The notes: generated from the sequence alone by a model not told the origin. A stretch of DNA of 64,000 nt from Chroogloeocystis siderophila 5.2 s.c.1 (GCF_001904655.1 NZ_MRCC01000013.1:1-64000), one strand, 5' to 3'. Positions 1-10,034 are shown, counted from the stretch's first letter. Made by a program: numbers and translations.

Positions 1-99
1 CATCTCTATATTTTACGCCGCACAGCGGCGGGGAATTTGACCCGCAGAGATTAAAAAATCAATACAAAAGTGATAGTAAATAGCCCAGGAGTGTCAGTG

Positions 100-762
100 A
101 TGGTCATTGCTGCACCAGAACCAAAAGCTGAATTGCAACCTGTTGGCGAACAACGGGTAGTATTGCGGGGGTTGTCCTGGGAGGCGTATCTACAAATCTT
201 AAATGCGCTGCCTCAGTCTCGTGGTTCTCGGTTGACTTATGACAATGAAGTGTTGGAAATTACGATACCGCTAGAAGATCATGAGTTTTCGGTTCGTTTA
301 ATAGAGTGTTTCCTGCGGACGCTGGTTGAACTGATGAGAATGCGAATTAAGACAATGGGTTCAACCACCATGAACTACCCTCGACTCAAGAAAGGCGCAG
401 AACCTGATAGTGCTTACTACATCCAAAATCAACCGCTGGTGAAAGGTCGGAATGTGGATTTTAGCCAAGATCCGCCACCGGATTTAGTGGTAGAGGTAGA
501 TATTACCCACACGGATATTGCCAAAAATCAATTCTATTCCAGTATTGGAGTACCAGAGTTTTGGCGGTTTAATGGCAAGATATGGCGGATTTACCAGCTT
601 CAAGAAGGGGTTTATGTGGAGTTTGAAGTCAGCCCGACGTTTCCACAAGTGCCGAAAGAACAATTGTATGCGTTTCTGAAGCAGGCGAAAGAAGATGAAA
701 TTGAAGCGGTAGAGTCTTTACGAACCTGGTGGTATAGCAGTATGATGGAAGCTACGATTTGA
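100..762 (+). CDS. Uma2 family endonuclease-like protein
   Basis: Uma2 (formerly DUF820) proteins have a PD-(D/E)XK nuclease-like fold and are hugely expanded in cyanobacteria; their biological role is unsettled. The core is visible: the acidic stretch around DLVVEVDITH in the middle with a hydrophobic beta strand, followed by a strand ending in PEFWRFNG. Length (about 220 aa) suits the family. The reading frame is open from a GTG at 70, but the ATG at 100 is the more natural start. It is alone and convergent with the AraC gene downstream. A second Uma2 gene, broken, lies at 57822-58427. Confidence 0.8.
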   Translation: MVIAAPEPKAELQPVGEQRVVLRGLSWEAYLQILNALPQSRGSRLTYDNEVLEITIPLEDHEFSVRLIECFLRTLVELMRMRIKTMGSTTMNYPRLKKGAEPDSAYYIQNQPLVKGRNVDFSQDPPPDLVVEVDITHTDIAKNQFYSSIGVPEFWRFNGKIWRIYQLQEGVYVEFEVSPTFPQVPKEQLYAFLKQAKEDEIEAVESLRTWWYSSMMEATI

Positions 763-828
763 GTGGATGAAAATAAAGTGATCGCCATATACTCAAGCAT
801 AGTGTTATAGCACTACGCATACAATGCG

Positions 829-845
829 GACCTTTTTAAAAGGTC
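829..845. terminator. Palindrome between convergent genes, possible bidirectional terminator
   Basis: GACCTTTT, one base, then AAAAGGTC: two perfect 8-base arms. It lies in the gap between the Uma2 gene (+) and the AraC gene (-), where both transcripts must end. The arms carry A/T runs, so each strand gives a short hairpin followed by few T residues. Terminator function is inferred from position and symmetry only. Confidence 0.4.
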
Positions 846-883
846 AACATCACTAAGCGTAAGGTTTTCACCTCCTGCCTCCC

Positions 884-1933
884 TCAAACAATCCTGCGGC
901 TAATTTGCCGTTGCCACACCTTGGGACTCATGCCAAACTGGCGGCTAAATGCGGCGGTAAAGCTACTATGACTTCGATAACCCACGGCGATCGCAACCTC
1001 TTCAACTGACATTTCAGTATCGCTCAACAATTGCCGTGCCAACTCCAACCGCTGTTCTCGAAGATAACCAAACGGTGTTGTTCCTACAACTTGACGAAAA
1101 CCTTGCTTGAGCTTGTAGTCATTTAACCCTATCTGTTGTGCTAGTTCCATAATTGATGGAGGACACATTAGGTTTTGTGCCAAAATTTCCTTGGCATTAT
1201 GTACTCGCTCAACGTCATCAGAGCGAAGCAAAAGCGTTGAATTATTTATTTGATCCTGTTCAAGCCACTGGGCAAATTGTAGCGAAAGTAGCTCTAAAGC
1301 TTGACCTTCTAAATAAAGCTGTTTGGTGAAACCCTGATAAGGACAATGCAACAATCGCTGCAACACCCGCTGCATTTCAGGAGTTGTTTTTCCCAGCGGA
1401 TGGTGAAAAAAAGGTCGCGTGTTGCCCTCTATAAATTGCTGTAATTCGGGTGTCAACGAAGCGATATGTTCTACACCAAGCCCTCTCAAACGCTTAGGCT
1501 GCAACCAAATCATCACAAAGTGCAAGCGCTCAGTCGCAAAATACGTTTCAATTTCTGCGGTATCAGGTAAACAATAAAGATAATTTTGACCTGTTTGCTC
1601 GACATATTCATCAGCAATTCCGCGCGTCTGCACCTGCGAACAACCTGCTAAATAAAACTTAGCCGTTATTGGAAATTCATCATCATGGTTTCGCTGCAAT
1701 GACCATTTAGAGTGATAACTTTCATCTCTGATTTCAATTCGCAGAGAGTCACTCAACCAAAGCGATCGCCGCTGTCCTTTTCCTAACCAAGATGGACACG
1801 ATTCAACATCCTCAATACAATCCCCATACTGCACAACATCACCACTGCGCGCGCTTTCTTGCCACCGTTGATCAAAGCTATCTGCTGTAAACGCTAACAC
1901 CATAATTTTCAGGTGAGTGATGCTACACTGCAT
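884..1933 (-). CDS. AraC family transcriptional regulator (PchR-like)
   Basis: DNA-binding regulator of the AraC/XylS family. The C-terminal ~100 residues hold the two helix-turn-helix units: a segment around IMELAQQIGLNDYKLKQGF and a second with VEEVAIAVGYRSHSSFTAAF, ending in the family signature FGMSPKVWQ. The N-terminal ~220 residues look like the ligand-sensing part of PchR-type regulators, which sense ferric siderophores and activate receptor genes. ATG codons at 1933 and 1903 are both possible starts. It is divergent from the TVP38 gene and near a TonB receptor, so a role in siderophore-responsive control is likely but inferred. Confidence 0.85.
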   Translation of the reverse strand: MQCSITHLKIMVLAFTADSFDQRWQESARSGDVVQYGDCIEDVESCPSWLGKGQRRSLWLSDSLRIEIRDESYHSKWSLQRNHDDEFPITAKFYLAGCSQVQTRGIADEYVEQTGQNYLYCLPDTAEIETYFATERLHFVMIWLQPKRLRGLGVEHIASLTPELQQFIEGNTRPFFHHPLGKTTPEMQRVLQRLLHCPYQGFTKQLYLEGQALELLSLQFAQWLEQDQINNSTLLLRSDDVERVHNAKEILAQNLMCPPSIMELAQQIGLNDYKLKQGFRQVVGTTPFGYLREQRLELARQLLSDTEMSVEEVAIAVGYRSHSSFTAAFSRQFGMSPKVWQRQISRRIV

Positions 1934-2063
1934 TAAGTTTAAGTATATTGAGAAGTTTTGTCAAAAACTTATCGAAAAGCAGAGTTGTTATCTTCATTCA
2001 TAGCTATCTTTCAGTTTATGCAAGGTAGTAGAAGTATTTTCAGGAAGTTGAAAAGCACTAATA

Positions 2064-2717
2064 ATGATGAAGCGCAATTTTATTAAAATCTTTCAATTGA
2101 GTTTAATTGTCTTACTCATTGCTGTAGGAATCTGGTTTGTCAATCGTGTTGGGATTGAACAAATAAGAGCAAATGTCGATCAGCTTGGTGTTTGGGCACC
2201 GTTAGCTGTTATATCCTTGCGGATGATCAGCGTTGTGATTCCAGCACTACCAAGCACCGCTTACTCGATTTTATCAGGCGTGCTGTTTGGTTTTGCTCAG
2301 GGAATTGTGGTGATTGCGATCGCTGATTTGATTGCGTGTAACCTGAATTTTTACATTGCCAAACGCTATGGGCGCAATCTTGTGCAAAAGTTTGTCGGGC
2401 AAAGGTTTATGAGTAGAGTTGATTCTCTTAGCCAAAAGTATTTAGAACGCAATATTTTTCTGGTTACGGGATTTTTGATGACAGGGTTGTTTGACTTTGT
2501 TGCTTATGCTGTTGGACTCACGCAGATGAAATGGCGTAGTTTTATACTAGCGCTGATTCTCGGCATTGCCATTTCTACGCCGCCAATCGTTGCGCTTGGT
2601 GCGGGTGTTTTTGAAGGCGGTAGAATTTTACTTGTGGGTGCGATGTTAGGAATCTTTGCGCTGGCAATGTTAACAGGATGGTTAAGTCGGAAGAAAGGAG
2701 TGAGGAGTGAGGGGTAA
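2064..2717 (+). CDS. TVP38/TMEM64 (DedA-like) membrane protein
   Basis: Integral membrane protein of the SNARE-associated/DedA superfamily. Visible are an N-terminal membrane helix, a central segment with RMISVVIPALPSTAYSILSG and a GVLFGF turn typical of the family's re-entrant loop, then NLNFYIAKRYGRNLV and two further helices. Length of 217 aa is normal. Family members are implicated in lipid or undecaprenyl-phosphate movement, but the function of this one is unknown. The last residues (RKKGVRSEG) are encoded by a GAGTGAGG-type intergenic repeat, so the native C-terminus was probably slightly shorter. It lies between two AraC genes. Confidence 0.8.
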   Translation: MMKRNFIKIFQLSLIVLLIAVGIWFVNRVGIEQIRANVDQLGVWAPLAVISLRMISVVIPALPSTAYSILSGVLFGFAQGIVVIAIADLIACNLNFYIAKRYGRNLVQKFVGQRFMSRVDSLSQKYLERNIFLVTGFLMTGLFDFVAYAVGLTQMKWRSFILALILGIAISTPPIVALGAGVFEGGRILLVGAMLGIFALAMLTGWLSRKKGVRSEG

Positions 2718-2861
2718 GTGGAAGTGTTGGCGAGTGGTAGAGATTGAGAAACTTAATTGCGATTTTTCCTTCCTACCCACCTACGGTACTACCCGCCTAG
2801 CCTGTTGAATTGTGCGATAATTTTAGGAATTATTTGCAATAGTTGATAGCGCCTCCATGCC

Positions 2862-3830
2862 ATGACAACCACTCTTTCAAAAGAAGCTTACTGGGAATTG
2901 TTTGAAGAAACAGCAACGAAGCAGGCGCACATCAACGATATCACTTATAAGTTTCCAACGCAGCTAGGGCAGGGCTATTGTCGTGAGATTGATCTACGCG
3001 AAGGATTAGAATTGGTGATCGCCCAGTATCAACTCTATGATGACATGATTTTAGAAATGCCTGAGCGATCGCATCCGATTGAATATATCTTCTTACTTTC
3101 GGGAACAGAACAATACGACGATCAATTCATAAATGCGGGAAATTATAGCCTGTGGAGTAGCGGCATCGCGCCGAAAGAGAAACCCAAATCTTGCGCTACT
3201 CAACCGATCTTTGCGATCAATGTTCACATCAAGCCAGAGTTGTTCACTGCATTTTGGCATAGCGAATCAGAAACTACATTATCAGCACAGCAGCTATTAA
3301 GAGGAAACCAAGAATATCAACTTTATTCGGGACGCACAACAACAATTGCAATGCAAACGGCTATTCAGCAAATTCTGCAATGTCCGTATCGAGGATTAAC
3401 CAAACGAATATATTTCGAAAGCAAAGTTTGGGAACTGATGGCGTTGCTGATTCACGATTTGGAACATCCACGCCATCTACCTTACAATTCACTTAAACCC
3501 GATGATATCGACCGGATTCATTACGCCAAAGAACTTTTACTACAACAGCTAGACAATCCACTGTCATTGGTTGATTTAGCGCGACAAGTTGGTTTAAACG
3601 ACTGTACACTCAAGCGCGGCTTTCGCTACTGTTTTGGTAAAACTGTGTTTGGCTACCTCCATGACTACCGCCTCGAACAAGCGCGTCAGCTACTCGAACA
3701 ACGTCGCCTGAATGTTTCTGAAGTTGCTCGCAGTGTTGGTTTTGCTAACCGCAGTTACTTTGCATCTGCCTTTAGAAAGAAATTTGGAGTAAATCCGAGA
3801 GATTATCTTACACAAAAAAATTCCGCCTAG
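2862..3830 (+). CDS. AraC family transcriptional regulator (PchR-like)
   Basis: Paralogue of the regulator at 884-1933, with the same layout: an N-terminal sensing domain of about 210 residues and a C-terminal double helix-turn-helix (LVDLARQVGLNDCTLKRGF, then VSEVARSVGFANRSYFASAF), ending FGVNPRDYL. The linker PYRGLTKRIYFESKVWEL is shared in kind with the first paralogue (PYQGFTKQLYLEGQALEL). It lies directly upstream of, and in the same direction as, the TonB-dependent receptor, the usual place for a PchR-type activator of siderophore uptake. Which siderophore is sensed cannot be told. Confidence 0.87.
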   Translation: MTTTLSKEAYWELFEETATKQAHINDITYKFPTQLGQGYCREIDLREGLELVIAQYQLYDDMILEMPERSHPIEYIFLLSGTEQYDDQFINAGNYSLWSSGIAPKEKPKSCATQPIFAINVHIKPELFTAFWHSESETTLSAQQLLRGNQEYQLYSGRTTTIAMQTAIQQILQCPYRGLTKRIYFESKVWELMALLIHDLEHPRHLPYNSLKPDDIDRIHYAKELLLQQLDNPLSLVDLARQVGLNDCTLKRGFRYCFGKTVFGYLHDYRLEQARQLLEQRRLNVSEVARSVGFANRSYFASAFRKKFGVNPRDYLTQKNSA

Positions 3831-3888
3831 CGTTCAAAAAATTCCCGCTAGTAGTCAAAGCGATCGCCAATAGCATCATAATTTCCCT

Positions 3889-3911
3889 TAAACTTCTTTT
3901 GAAAAAGTTTA
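3889..3911. promoter_or_regulatory. Inverted repeat in the leader of the TonB receptor gene
   Basis: TAAACTT and AAGTTTA form 7-base arms around a 9-base centre. The element lies 50-75 bases before the start of the receptor gene and after the stop of the AraC gene. It could be an operator for the neighbouring AraC regulators or Fur, or a weak terminator of the AraC transcript. It does not match the classical Fur box closely. Function is inferred from position. Confidence 0.3.
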
Positions 3912-3961
3912 GCAACAGAAAAAGTACTAGGGTATTGAGCCTAGTTCTCAGTCTTTAACTG

Positions 3962-6427
3962 GTGTGTAGAGTGATGCGGCATTATTGGCAATTGGCATTC
4001 TTAACAGGATCGTTACTAATTTCTTTTCCGGCTTGGGCACAAACCATTACAGGTGCAGCAACCGCTGTTGAACAGCAAAAGCAAATTGCGCAAACAGTCC
4101 CTCAAATTACTGGAGTGAGAATAGACACGGTACAGGGCATTGCGGTAGTTTTGGAAACAGCAGGAGTATTATCTCCAACGACTTATACGATCGATAATAC
4201 GTTAATTGCGGATATTCCCAACGCCGTGTTGGCATTACCTGAAGAATTTCAAGCCGTCAATCCCGCAGAAGGTATTGCCTTAGTGCGCGTGACGAACTTA
4301 CCTAACAATTAGGTGCGTGTCACTATTACCGGAATCAATGCACCGCCGACAGTCGAACTACAAATTGCAACTGAAGGATTAGTCTTCGCAGTCACACCCC
4401 CCACAGATGAAGAAATTCAAATTGTCGTGACCGGTAAGTTAGAAGCACAAGGCTATTCTGTACCCAATGCGACAACGGCAACACGTACAAATACAGAACT
4501 GCGCGATATCCCGCAATCGATTCAAGTTCTACCACAACGGGTTTTAGAAGACCAGCAAATCAATCGTCTGAGTGAAGCCTTACGCAACGTTAGCGGTGTC
4601 AGCGTCGGTGATAGCTTTGGCGACAGTCTCAACCGCATTAATATTCGCGGTTTTCAGTCCGATGTATTGCTTGAAGATGGGTTTCGTCGCGGTTCGTTTA
4701 GTTCCAGAGGTACTTCTGATATTGAACTGATTGAGCGTGTTGAAGTCCTCAAAGGACCTGCATCGGTGTTGTATGGTAATTTGGAACCAGGCGGGGTTGT
4801 CAATGTCGTCACCAGGCAACCACAGGCTGATCCAGCTTATACGATTGGCACTGTTGTTGGTAGTTTTGGATTAGTACGTCCGAGTATTGACTTTACAGGA
4901 TCGTTAGATGCTAACCAACGGTTGTTATATCGCTTCACCGCACTGTATGAAGCCGAAGATGGCTTTCGCGATTATGGTCAAGATGTGAATCGCTTTGTGC
5001 TAGCGCCATCACTGACATGGGATTTGAATGATCGCACCGCATTAACATTCAATTTTAGCTACGAAGATGCACAGCGCCCGTTTGATCGCGGTCTTCCAGC
5101 GATTGGTAACAGAGTTGCAGATGTACCGCGCGATCGCTTATTTCAAGATCCGAGTGCGATTATTGAAACCGAAGAATTGAGCGCCAGCTATCGCTTAACT
5201 CACAACTTTAACGACAATTGGCAACTCAGAAACGAGTTTCGCTATCTCTCAGTCGATACTTTCGATTTCCGTCTTGATAGCTGGATTATTGAAGACGATG
5301 GCACTCTCGATCGACGCTGGCGATCTAACGATGATTATTACGAATTCTACTCACTCCAAACGAACGTTGTGGGCGAATTTGCTACAGGTAGTGTTCAACA
5401 TACGCTTTTAGCCGGAATTGATTTCAACCGCAGTACCGCCCAAGGTGGTCAGCGCCGTTTACCAGGCGATCCGAGTTTCTTTCTTAATATCTTTACTCAA
5501 GAAGGCGATTTGATTTCGCGTCCTAATCTAGACGATCTCACATTGGTAGTGCGTAGTGACACCAGTCGAGAAAATAATGTGGGCTTGTATTTACAAGATC
5601 AAATTACGCTGAGTGAAAGTCTGAAAATTTTAGCAGGTGGACGATTTGACGTTTACGATTTGCAATCGTTAGATAGCTTATCAAATACCGAAGCCGAAGA
5701 TACTGTACAACGTTTCACTCCTCGCCTTGGTGTGGTGTATCAGCCTAGTCGCGAAGTTTCGCTTTATGGTAGCTATAGTCAAGCTTTTACACCTAACATT
5801 TTTGGTCGAACCGCTGATGGTTCTTTTCTCGATCCAGAACTTAGCGAACAATTTGAGATTGGTGTGCGCGGCGAGTTTGCGGATGGTCGATTAGTGACGA
5901 ACCTTGCAGCTTATAATCTGATTAAGCGGAATGTGGAAGGTCCCGACCCATTAAACCCAGATTTTGCGATTGCAGTGGGGAAAATCAGAAGTCGTGGAAT
6001 TGAACTTGATGTAGCCGGTGAAATTTTACCAGGGTGGAATGCGATCGCATCCTATGCGTATACCGATGCTGAAATCACAGAGGATAACTATTATCCTGCG
6101 GGAAATCGTCCTAATAATGTTCCTAGAAACAGCGCCAGCGTTTGGACTACGTATGAATTTCAAAATGGCAATTTACAGGGGCTAGGCTTTGGGTTAGGAC
6201 TATTCTTTGTTGGAGAACGCACGGGTGATTTTGATAACACCTATGAACTTCCTAGCTATGTTCGCACTGATGCTGCATTATATTACCGTCGCGATAACTG
6301 GCGGGCTGCATTAAACTTTCAAAATTTATTCGATGTCAACTATATTCGCAATAGTGAAGGATTCCGCGAAGCAAATGCACCTGGTGCGCCCTTTACGGTG
6401 ATCGGTTCCTTATCTATCACGTTTTAA
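3962..6427 (+). pseudogene. TonB-dependent siderophore receptor with N-terminal AMIN domain, split by an in-frame TAG
   Basis: Outer-membrane ferric-siderophore receptor. The frame starts at GTG 3962 or ATG 3974 with a signal peptide ending at AWAQ, then an AMIN domain up to about residue 115. A TAG at 4310-4312 interrupts it, and the same frame then continues without shift for 704 codons. The second part holds the plug (RDIPQSIQVLP, ... RVEVLKGPASVLYGNLEPGG) and the 22-strand barrel ending in a C-terminal Phe (SLSITF). Receptors of this cyanobacterial type normally run uninterrupted through the AMIN-plug junction (LPNN-x-VRV). The downstream part alone has no signal peptide, so it should not reach the outer membrane unless the TAG is read through. 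Sequencing error is the alternative. Confidence 0.88.
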
Positions 6428-6439
6428 GGTAATAGCAAA

Positions 6440-7408
6440 ATGCTTCATCGTATCTATCGTCGCATTCGCTTTGGCTTATTAACGATCTTGACGGTCTCGA
6501 TTGTGGCTTGCACAAGCAATGATCGTGTTGCAGTTAATGCTGATTGTTACACAGTACAACACATTGCTGGAGAAACTTGTGTACCGCGTCAGCCTCAGCG
6601 CGTTGTGGCGCTAGATAGTGTAACGCTCGAATATTTGTTGTCTTTAGGTATTCGTTCGATTGGTGCTGTCTCTAGTGCATTTGCAGCAGACTTGCAGCAA
6701 GACTTAACCGGAGTTGCAGATATCGGTAGCACAGGCGAACCTAATCTTGAAAAGATACTAGCACTCCAACCAGATCTCATCGTAGGTATAGACTACTATC
6801 AAACAATTTATACGCAATCTTCGCAAATTGCACCCACTATCCTTTATGAAGTTGAACACAGTGGAAAATGGAATGAGATCTTTCTAGATTTTGCCCAAAT
6901 GTTGCAAAAAGGCGAGGTTGCTCAACAGGTGATCAACAATTACTACACGCGCCTAGAGCAATTCAAACAACAGATGGGAGAACGTCTTAACACCACAGAA
7001 GTCTCTGTTGTTCGCATCTATCCAAACCAAATCAATCTTTACCTTAAAGATTCCTTCTGCGGCACTATTTTACAAGATGCAGGATTACCTCGTCCCCCAG
7101 CACAGGCGATCGCCGCCGATGACGCTCAAAGGCGATTTGGCAATCCAATTCAAACATCAATTAGCCCCGAATTGCTATCTCAAGCCGATGGTGATGTTAT
7201 GTTCGTTTGGACAGGTGAAAATACCGTCGAAGCCGATCAGCAAGCTCAACAAAAACTGGCACAATTAAAGTCCGATCCACTTTGGCAAAAATTGGAAGTG
7301 GTACAGCAAAACAAAATTTACCAAGTACCAAGTTACTGGATTGGAAGTGGTCCAATCGCTGCCAATTTAGTAGTTGATGACTTATTTAAGTATCTGATTA
7401 ATCGGTAA
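6440..7408 (+). CDS. Iron-siderophore ABC transporter substrate-binding lipoprotein
   Basis: Periplasmic binding protein of the FecB/FhuD (cluster A-II helical-hinge) type, which receives ferric siderophore from the TonB receptor and passes it to an ABC permease. A lipoprotein signal with lipobox SIVAC places the lipidated Cys at residue 24. The fold shows in PQRVVALDSVTLEYLLSLG, then EPNLEKILALQPDLIVG and the C-terminal LWQKLEVVQQNKIYQVPSYW. Length (322 aa) is normal. It starts 12 bases after the receptor stop, so the two are one transcription unit. No permease or ATPase gene follows in this window. Confidence 0.9.
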   Translation: MLHRIYRRIRFGLLTILTVSIVACTSNDRVAVNADCYTVQHIAGETCVPRQPQRVVALDSVTLEYLLSLGIRSIGAVSSAFAADLQQDLTGVADIGSTGEPNLEKILALQPDLIVGIDYYQTIYTQSSQIAPTILYEVEHSGKWNEIFLDFAQMLQKGEVAQQVINNYYTRLEQFKQQMGERLNTTEVSVVRIYPNQINLYLKDSFCGTILQDAGLPRPPAQAIAADDAQRRFGNPIQTSISPELLSQADGDVMFVWTGENTVEADQQAQQKLAQLKSDPLWQKLEVVQQNKIYQVPSYWIGSGPIAANLVVDDLFKYLINR

Positions 7409-7787
7409 GAACAAAGTAACTTTAGAAAAAATAAAAAAAATATAACCCTAATCACTAGATCTCCTGCGTGAAGAGAATCGCGTATAACGTATAAATTCGC
7501 TAGCTAAATAAAAGAAAGTCATCGACCTGGTATTACCCGTAAAAATTTTGTTTTAGTATACGAAGGTACACTTTGCTTGAGTAGCCCCAACTTTAGTCGG
7601 AGGGCGTCTGTGATTCATGCAGGATGTCTATCGAACACGCTAAGTTGACAGTTGACAAAGTCTTCCCACACTCTCTTCACTGTCAACTGACCTCTGATCC
7701 CTGACCCTACTGCTATGCCCGAATTCCTCCTGTGTCAGCAGTTCATTAGAAAAAAATCGCAGTAGAATTGACTTTCTTCTACAATCT
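7409..7787. other. Intergenic region with inverted repeat
   Basis: A 379-base gap between convergent genes. It holds one clear inverted repeat: AGTTGACAGT at 7643-7652 and ACTGTCAACT at 7679-7688, followed by the phrase TGACCTCTGATCCCTGACCC. That phrase recurs in other spacers of this window (about 24810, 26010). I see no ORF or RNA gene here. It is best read as a small dispersed repeat plus termination signals. Confidence 0.4.
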
Positions 7788-8207
7788 TTAATCATACTCC
7801 AAATATTTCTGCTGTAGTTCTGTGGGTACAGGAACCGGACGCCTTGTTGTCAAGTCAATAAAACAACCTGTTTGTTCCGCAGTTGCTGCAATAACACCAT
7901 CGACAGATATTTCAGCATTGACAAACCATTTCATCGTTTTTAGTTTACTAATCCACATTCTGCCTATGGGTTTATCGACTAAAGTAATCGATCTTTTGTA
8001 ATCAATTTGTGTTTGGATGAGCAATGGCACAACTCCGTCTTTAAGTTGTTCTTCCATCGGTAAATGATTGACCAAAATCTCACAGCGTAAATCTTCTAAC
8101 CAGCGAATGAATACAATATTACTCACAATGCCTGCAAAATCTATATCGTAAGTTCTGACAGATAACGGTAGGATAACTTCAAATGGTAAAATTTTTTCGT
8201 CTTCCAT
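7788..8207 (-). CDS. Acyl-CoA thioesterase, 4HBT (hotdog) family
   Basis: A single hotdog-fold domain of 139 aa. The family's catalytic Asp region is visible as VRTYDIDFAGIVSNIVFIRWLEDLR (YD-D-AGIV-N), as in YbgC/4-hydroxybenzoyl-CoA thioesterases. Substrates of the family are acyl-CoA or acyl-ACP thioesters. In cyanobacteria one member acts in phylloquinone synthesis (DHNA-CoA thioesterase), but nothing here shows which substrate is used. It stands alone, convergent with the siderophore-binding protein gene. Confidence 0.8.
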   Translation of the reverse strand: MEDEKILPFEVILPLSVRTYDIDFAGIVSNIVFIRWLEDLRCEILVNHLPMEEQLKDGVVPLLIQTQIDYKRSITLVDKPIGRMWISKLKTMKWFVNAEISVDGVIAATAEQTGCFIDLTTRRPVPVPTELQQKYLEYD

Positions 8208-8420
8208 AAAATCAATGTTGAATTTGTTACATTTAACCTAAAATTAACCAATTGCTGATAGGATAACTAGTATGCACAGACTCATAATTTGCCAGTTGAG
8301 CGGACTTTAAATCCTACTTAGAGGATATGTAATTGTACGTGAAATCATTAAATAAATATATTGTTTGTACTTTAATTAATAATATAAAAATTCTGTATAG
8401 CTTTATTTCTGGCAGCAGTA

Positions 8421-9029
8421 GTGAAAAGATATAAAATTGCTCCAAAAATTAAAAAGTTTAAGAGGCATTGGCAACAACAAATTCATCATTGGTTTTGGCG
8501 CATACTCAATCTCCGAGGTACTCCGCAATACATTGCACGGGGTTTAGCCGCAGGAATCTTTGCTGGACTTTTTCCACTGTTTGGGTTTCAAACACTAATC
8601 AGTATAGCCTTAGCAACTCTGTTCAAAGGTAACAAGCTGATGGCAGCAGCAGGAACTTGGATAAGCAATCCGCTGACTTACATACCTATTTTCCTGTTTA
8701 ATTTTCAAGTTGGTCGTCGGCTAGTAGGAAATCAAGATTTAGTTTTTACATCTGAAAGTGTTGCAAGTTGGCAGCAGTTTTTAGAAGTAGGAATCGAAAT
8801 TATATTTGTGCTATTTGTGGGTTGTTTTGTTGTGGGGTTAGTGTGTGCGATCGCGAGTTACTACATATGTATAATTCTCGTCCAGCATTTACGTCATCAT
8901 ACTATCAAACAACCTTATCAAACAAATTCACATCATAATGAAACACTATCTTATTGCTCAAAATACTACACAAAAAAGATTAAGAGTTCTGACTCAAGAA
9001 CTACGCACGAGGACGGTCAGTCGTTGTAA
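8421..9029 (+). CDS. DUF2062 membrane protein
   Basis: Conserved membrane protein with the DUF2062 core: TPQYIARGLAAGIFAGLFPLFGFQTLIS, then NKLMAAAGTWISNPLTYIPIF, then a long membrane helix near residues 120-150. Start is GTG at 8421; no better ATG lies upstream. The last ~45 residues (HHTIKQPYQTNSHH...) are hydrophilic and low in similarity to any family I know. No function is established for the family. Confidence 0.75.
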   Translation: MKRYKIAPKIKKFKRHWQQQIHHWFWRILNLRGTPQYIARGLAAGIFAGLFPLFGFQTLISIALATLFKGNKLMAAAGTWISNPLTYIPIFLFNFQVGRRLVGNQDLVFTSESVASWQQFLEVGIEIIFVLFVGCFVVGLVCAIASYYICIILVQHLRHHTIKQPYQTNSHHNETLSYCSKYYTKKIKSSDSRTTHEDGQSL

Positions 9030-9042
9030 TACTCAATAATTT

Positions 9043-9696
9043 TTAAGCAATTTCGTTAGAATACATCTTAAAAGCAAAGATTTCATCAATAATAGAAGCA
9101 ACCTTTATACCCAGTTTTAAATGCTCGCCTGCTTCAAGGTGAATTCCATCTAGATCGCTAGAATTAATAACTTCTGCTGTATCGAGAAAAGCACATCCAC
9201 AGCGCTGGGCAAATTGCATATACAGTTTGCCAAACTGTTTTGATTTAGGTTCTGCGCCTTTAAACGGTCCATTATCATTTGCTATTTTTCCGATTGGTGG
9301 TGGTGCCATCAACAAAACTTTTGGTGTGCTATTGTTAGGTCCTGTTTTACTTCGTTGTACAATATTCACTAAAATACCAGCACCTTTAGCAATATCGAAA
9401 GCAGAAAGACCAAAACGCTTTTTTAAATCATTAGTTCCTAGCATAATCGCGACTAAATTAATTGGCTTGTGCGAACTCAAGCAAGGAATTAAATACTCTT
9501 TGCCATTGGTATAACGTTCAAACAAATCTTTGCGCAGCGTCGTTCGTCCGCATAATCCTTCTTCAATAATGTAATATTCGTTACCAAGCTGCTGCTGTAA
9601 AACACCAGTCCACCTAACATCACGGGGAAAGCGTTGCTGTGTAGTAGGGTTCCATCCCCAAGTATTTGAATCACCAAAACACAAAATTGTCTTCAT
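9043..9696 (-). CDS. SGNH/GDSL family hydrolase (arylesterase-like)
   Basis: Lipase/esterase of the SGNH fold. Block I is at the N-terminus (ILCFGDSNTWGW; nucleophile Ser in GDSN). Block III is IMLGTNDLKKRF. Block V is near the C-terminus (DLDGIHLEAGEHLKLG; D and H of the triad). The order and ~217-aa length match bacterial arylesterases that act on short acyl esters. There is no signal peptide, so it is probably cytoplasmic. It is convergent with the DUF2062 gene. Confidence 0.88.
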   Translation of the reverse strand: MKTILCFGDSNTWGWNPTTQQRFPRDVRWTGVLQQQLGNEYYIIEEGLCGRTTLRKDLFERYTNGKEYLIPCLSSHKPINLVAIMLGTNDLKKRFGLSAFDIAKGAGILVNIVQRSKTGPNNSTPKVLLMAPPPIGKIANDNGPFKGAEPKSKQFGKLYMQFAQRCGCAFLDTAEVINSSDLDGIHLEAGEHLKLGIKVASIIDEIFAFKMYSNEIA

Positions 9697-10034
9697 CTTT
9701 TTGTTAAATTTTTAGCTCTTTTGAGTAGAGCCCACCTGGATAAAAAAGCTTTTACTTCAACTTACGAGTAATTCATGAGTGCCATGCTACACGCCAACAC
9801 AGCTTAAATTCCTGGTGTCTATACTTTCTACAAAAATTAGGTATGTAATTGCTCAAATATATAATCTTAGCAAACAATTCGTTGATATTTTCCCACCATT
9901 CACAGTCTTGTAAATCTGTCAAACTAGCAGCACAAAATTATAAATTCGCGTGCTAGATATTGAATATTGGCGAAAGTCAATCAAAAATGTCTGAAATTAT
10001 CGTCAATTTTCCTAGAAGTGGTTGAGGAGTGACT
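9697..10034. other. Intergenic region, no gene seen
   Basis: About 340 AT-rich bases between the divergent hydrolase and outer-membrane-protein genes, so it should contain both promoters. I see no repeat, RNA or ORF I can support. An AGGAG-like element (GTTGAGGAGTG) lies just before the ATG at 10035. Confidence 0.4.

Noticed and set aside
829-845. Palindrome considered as an operator for the AraC regulator
   Set aside because: It lies downstream of both convergent genes, where a terminator is the more natural reading.
4313-6427. Receptor barrel as an independent gene starting at GTG 4313
   Set aside because: It would lack a signal peptide, and the frame is continuous with the AMIN part; a split gene is the simpler reading.
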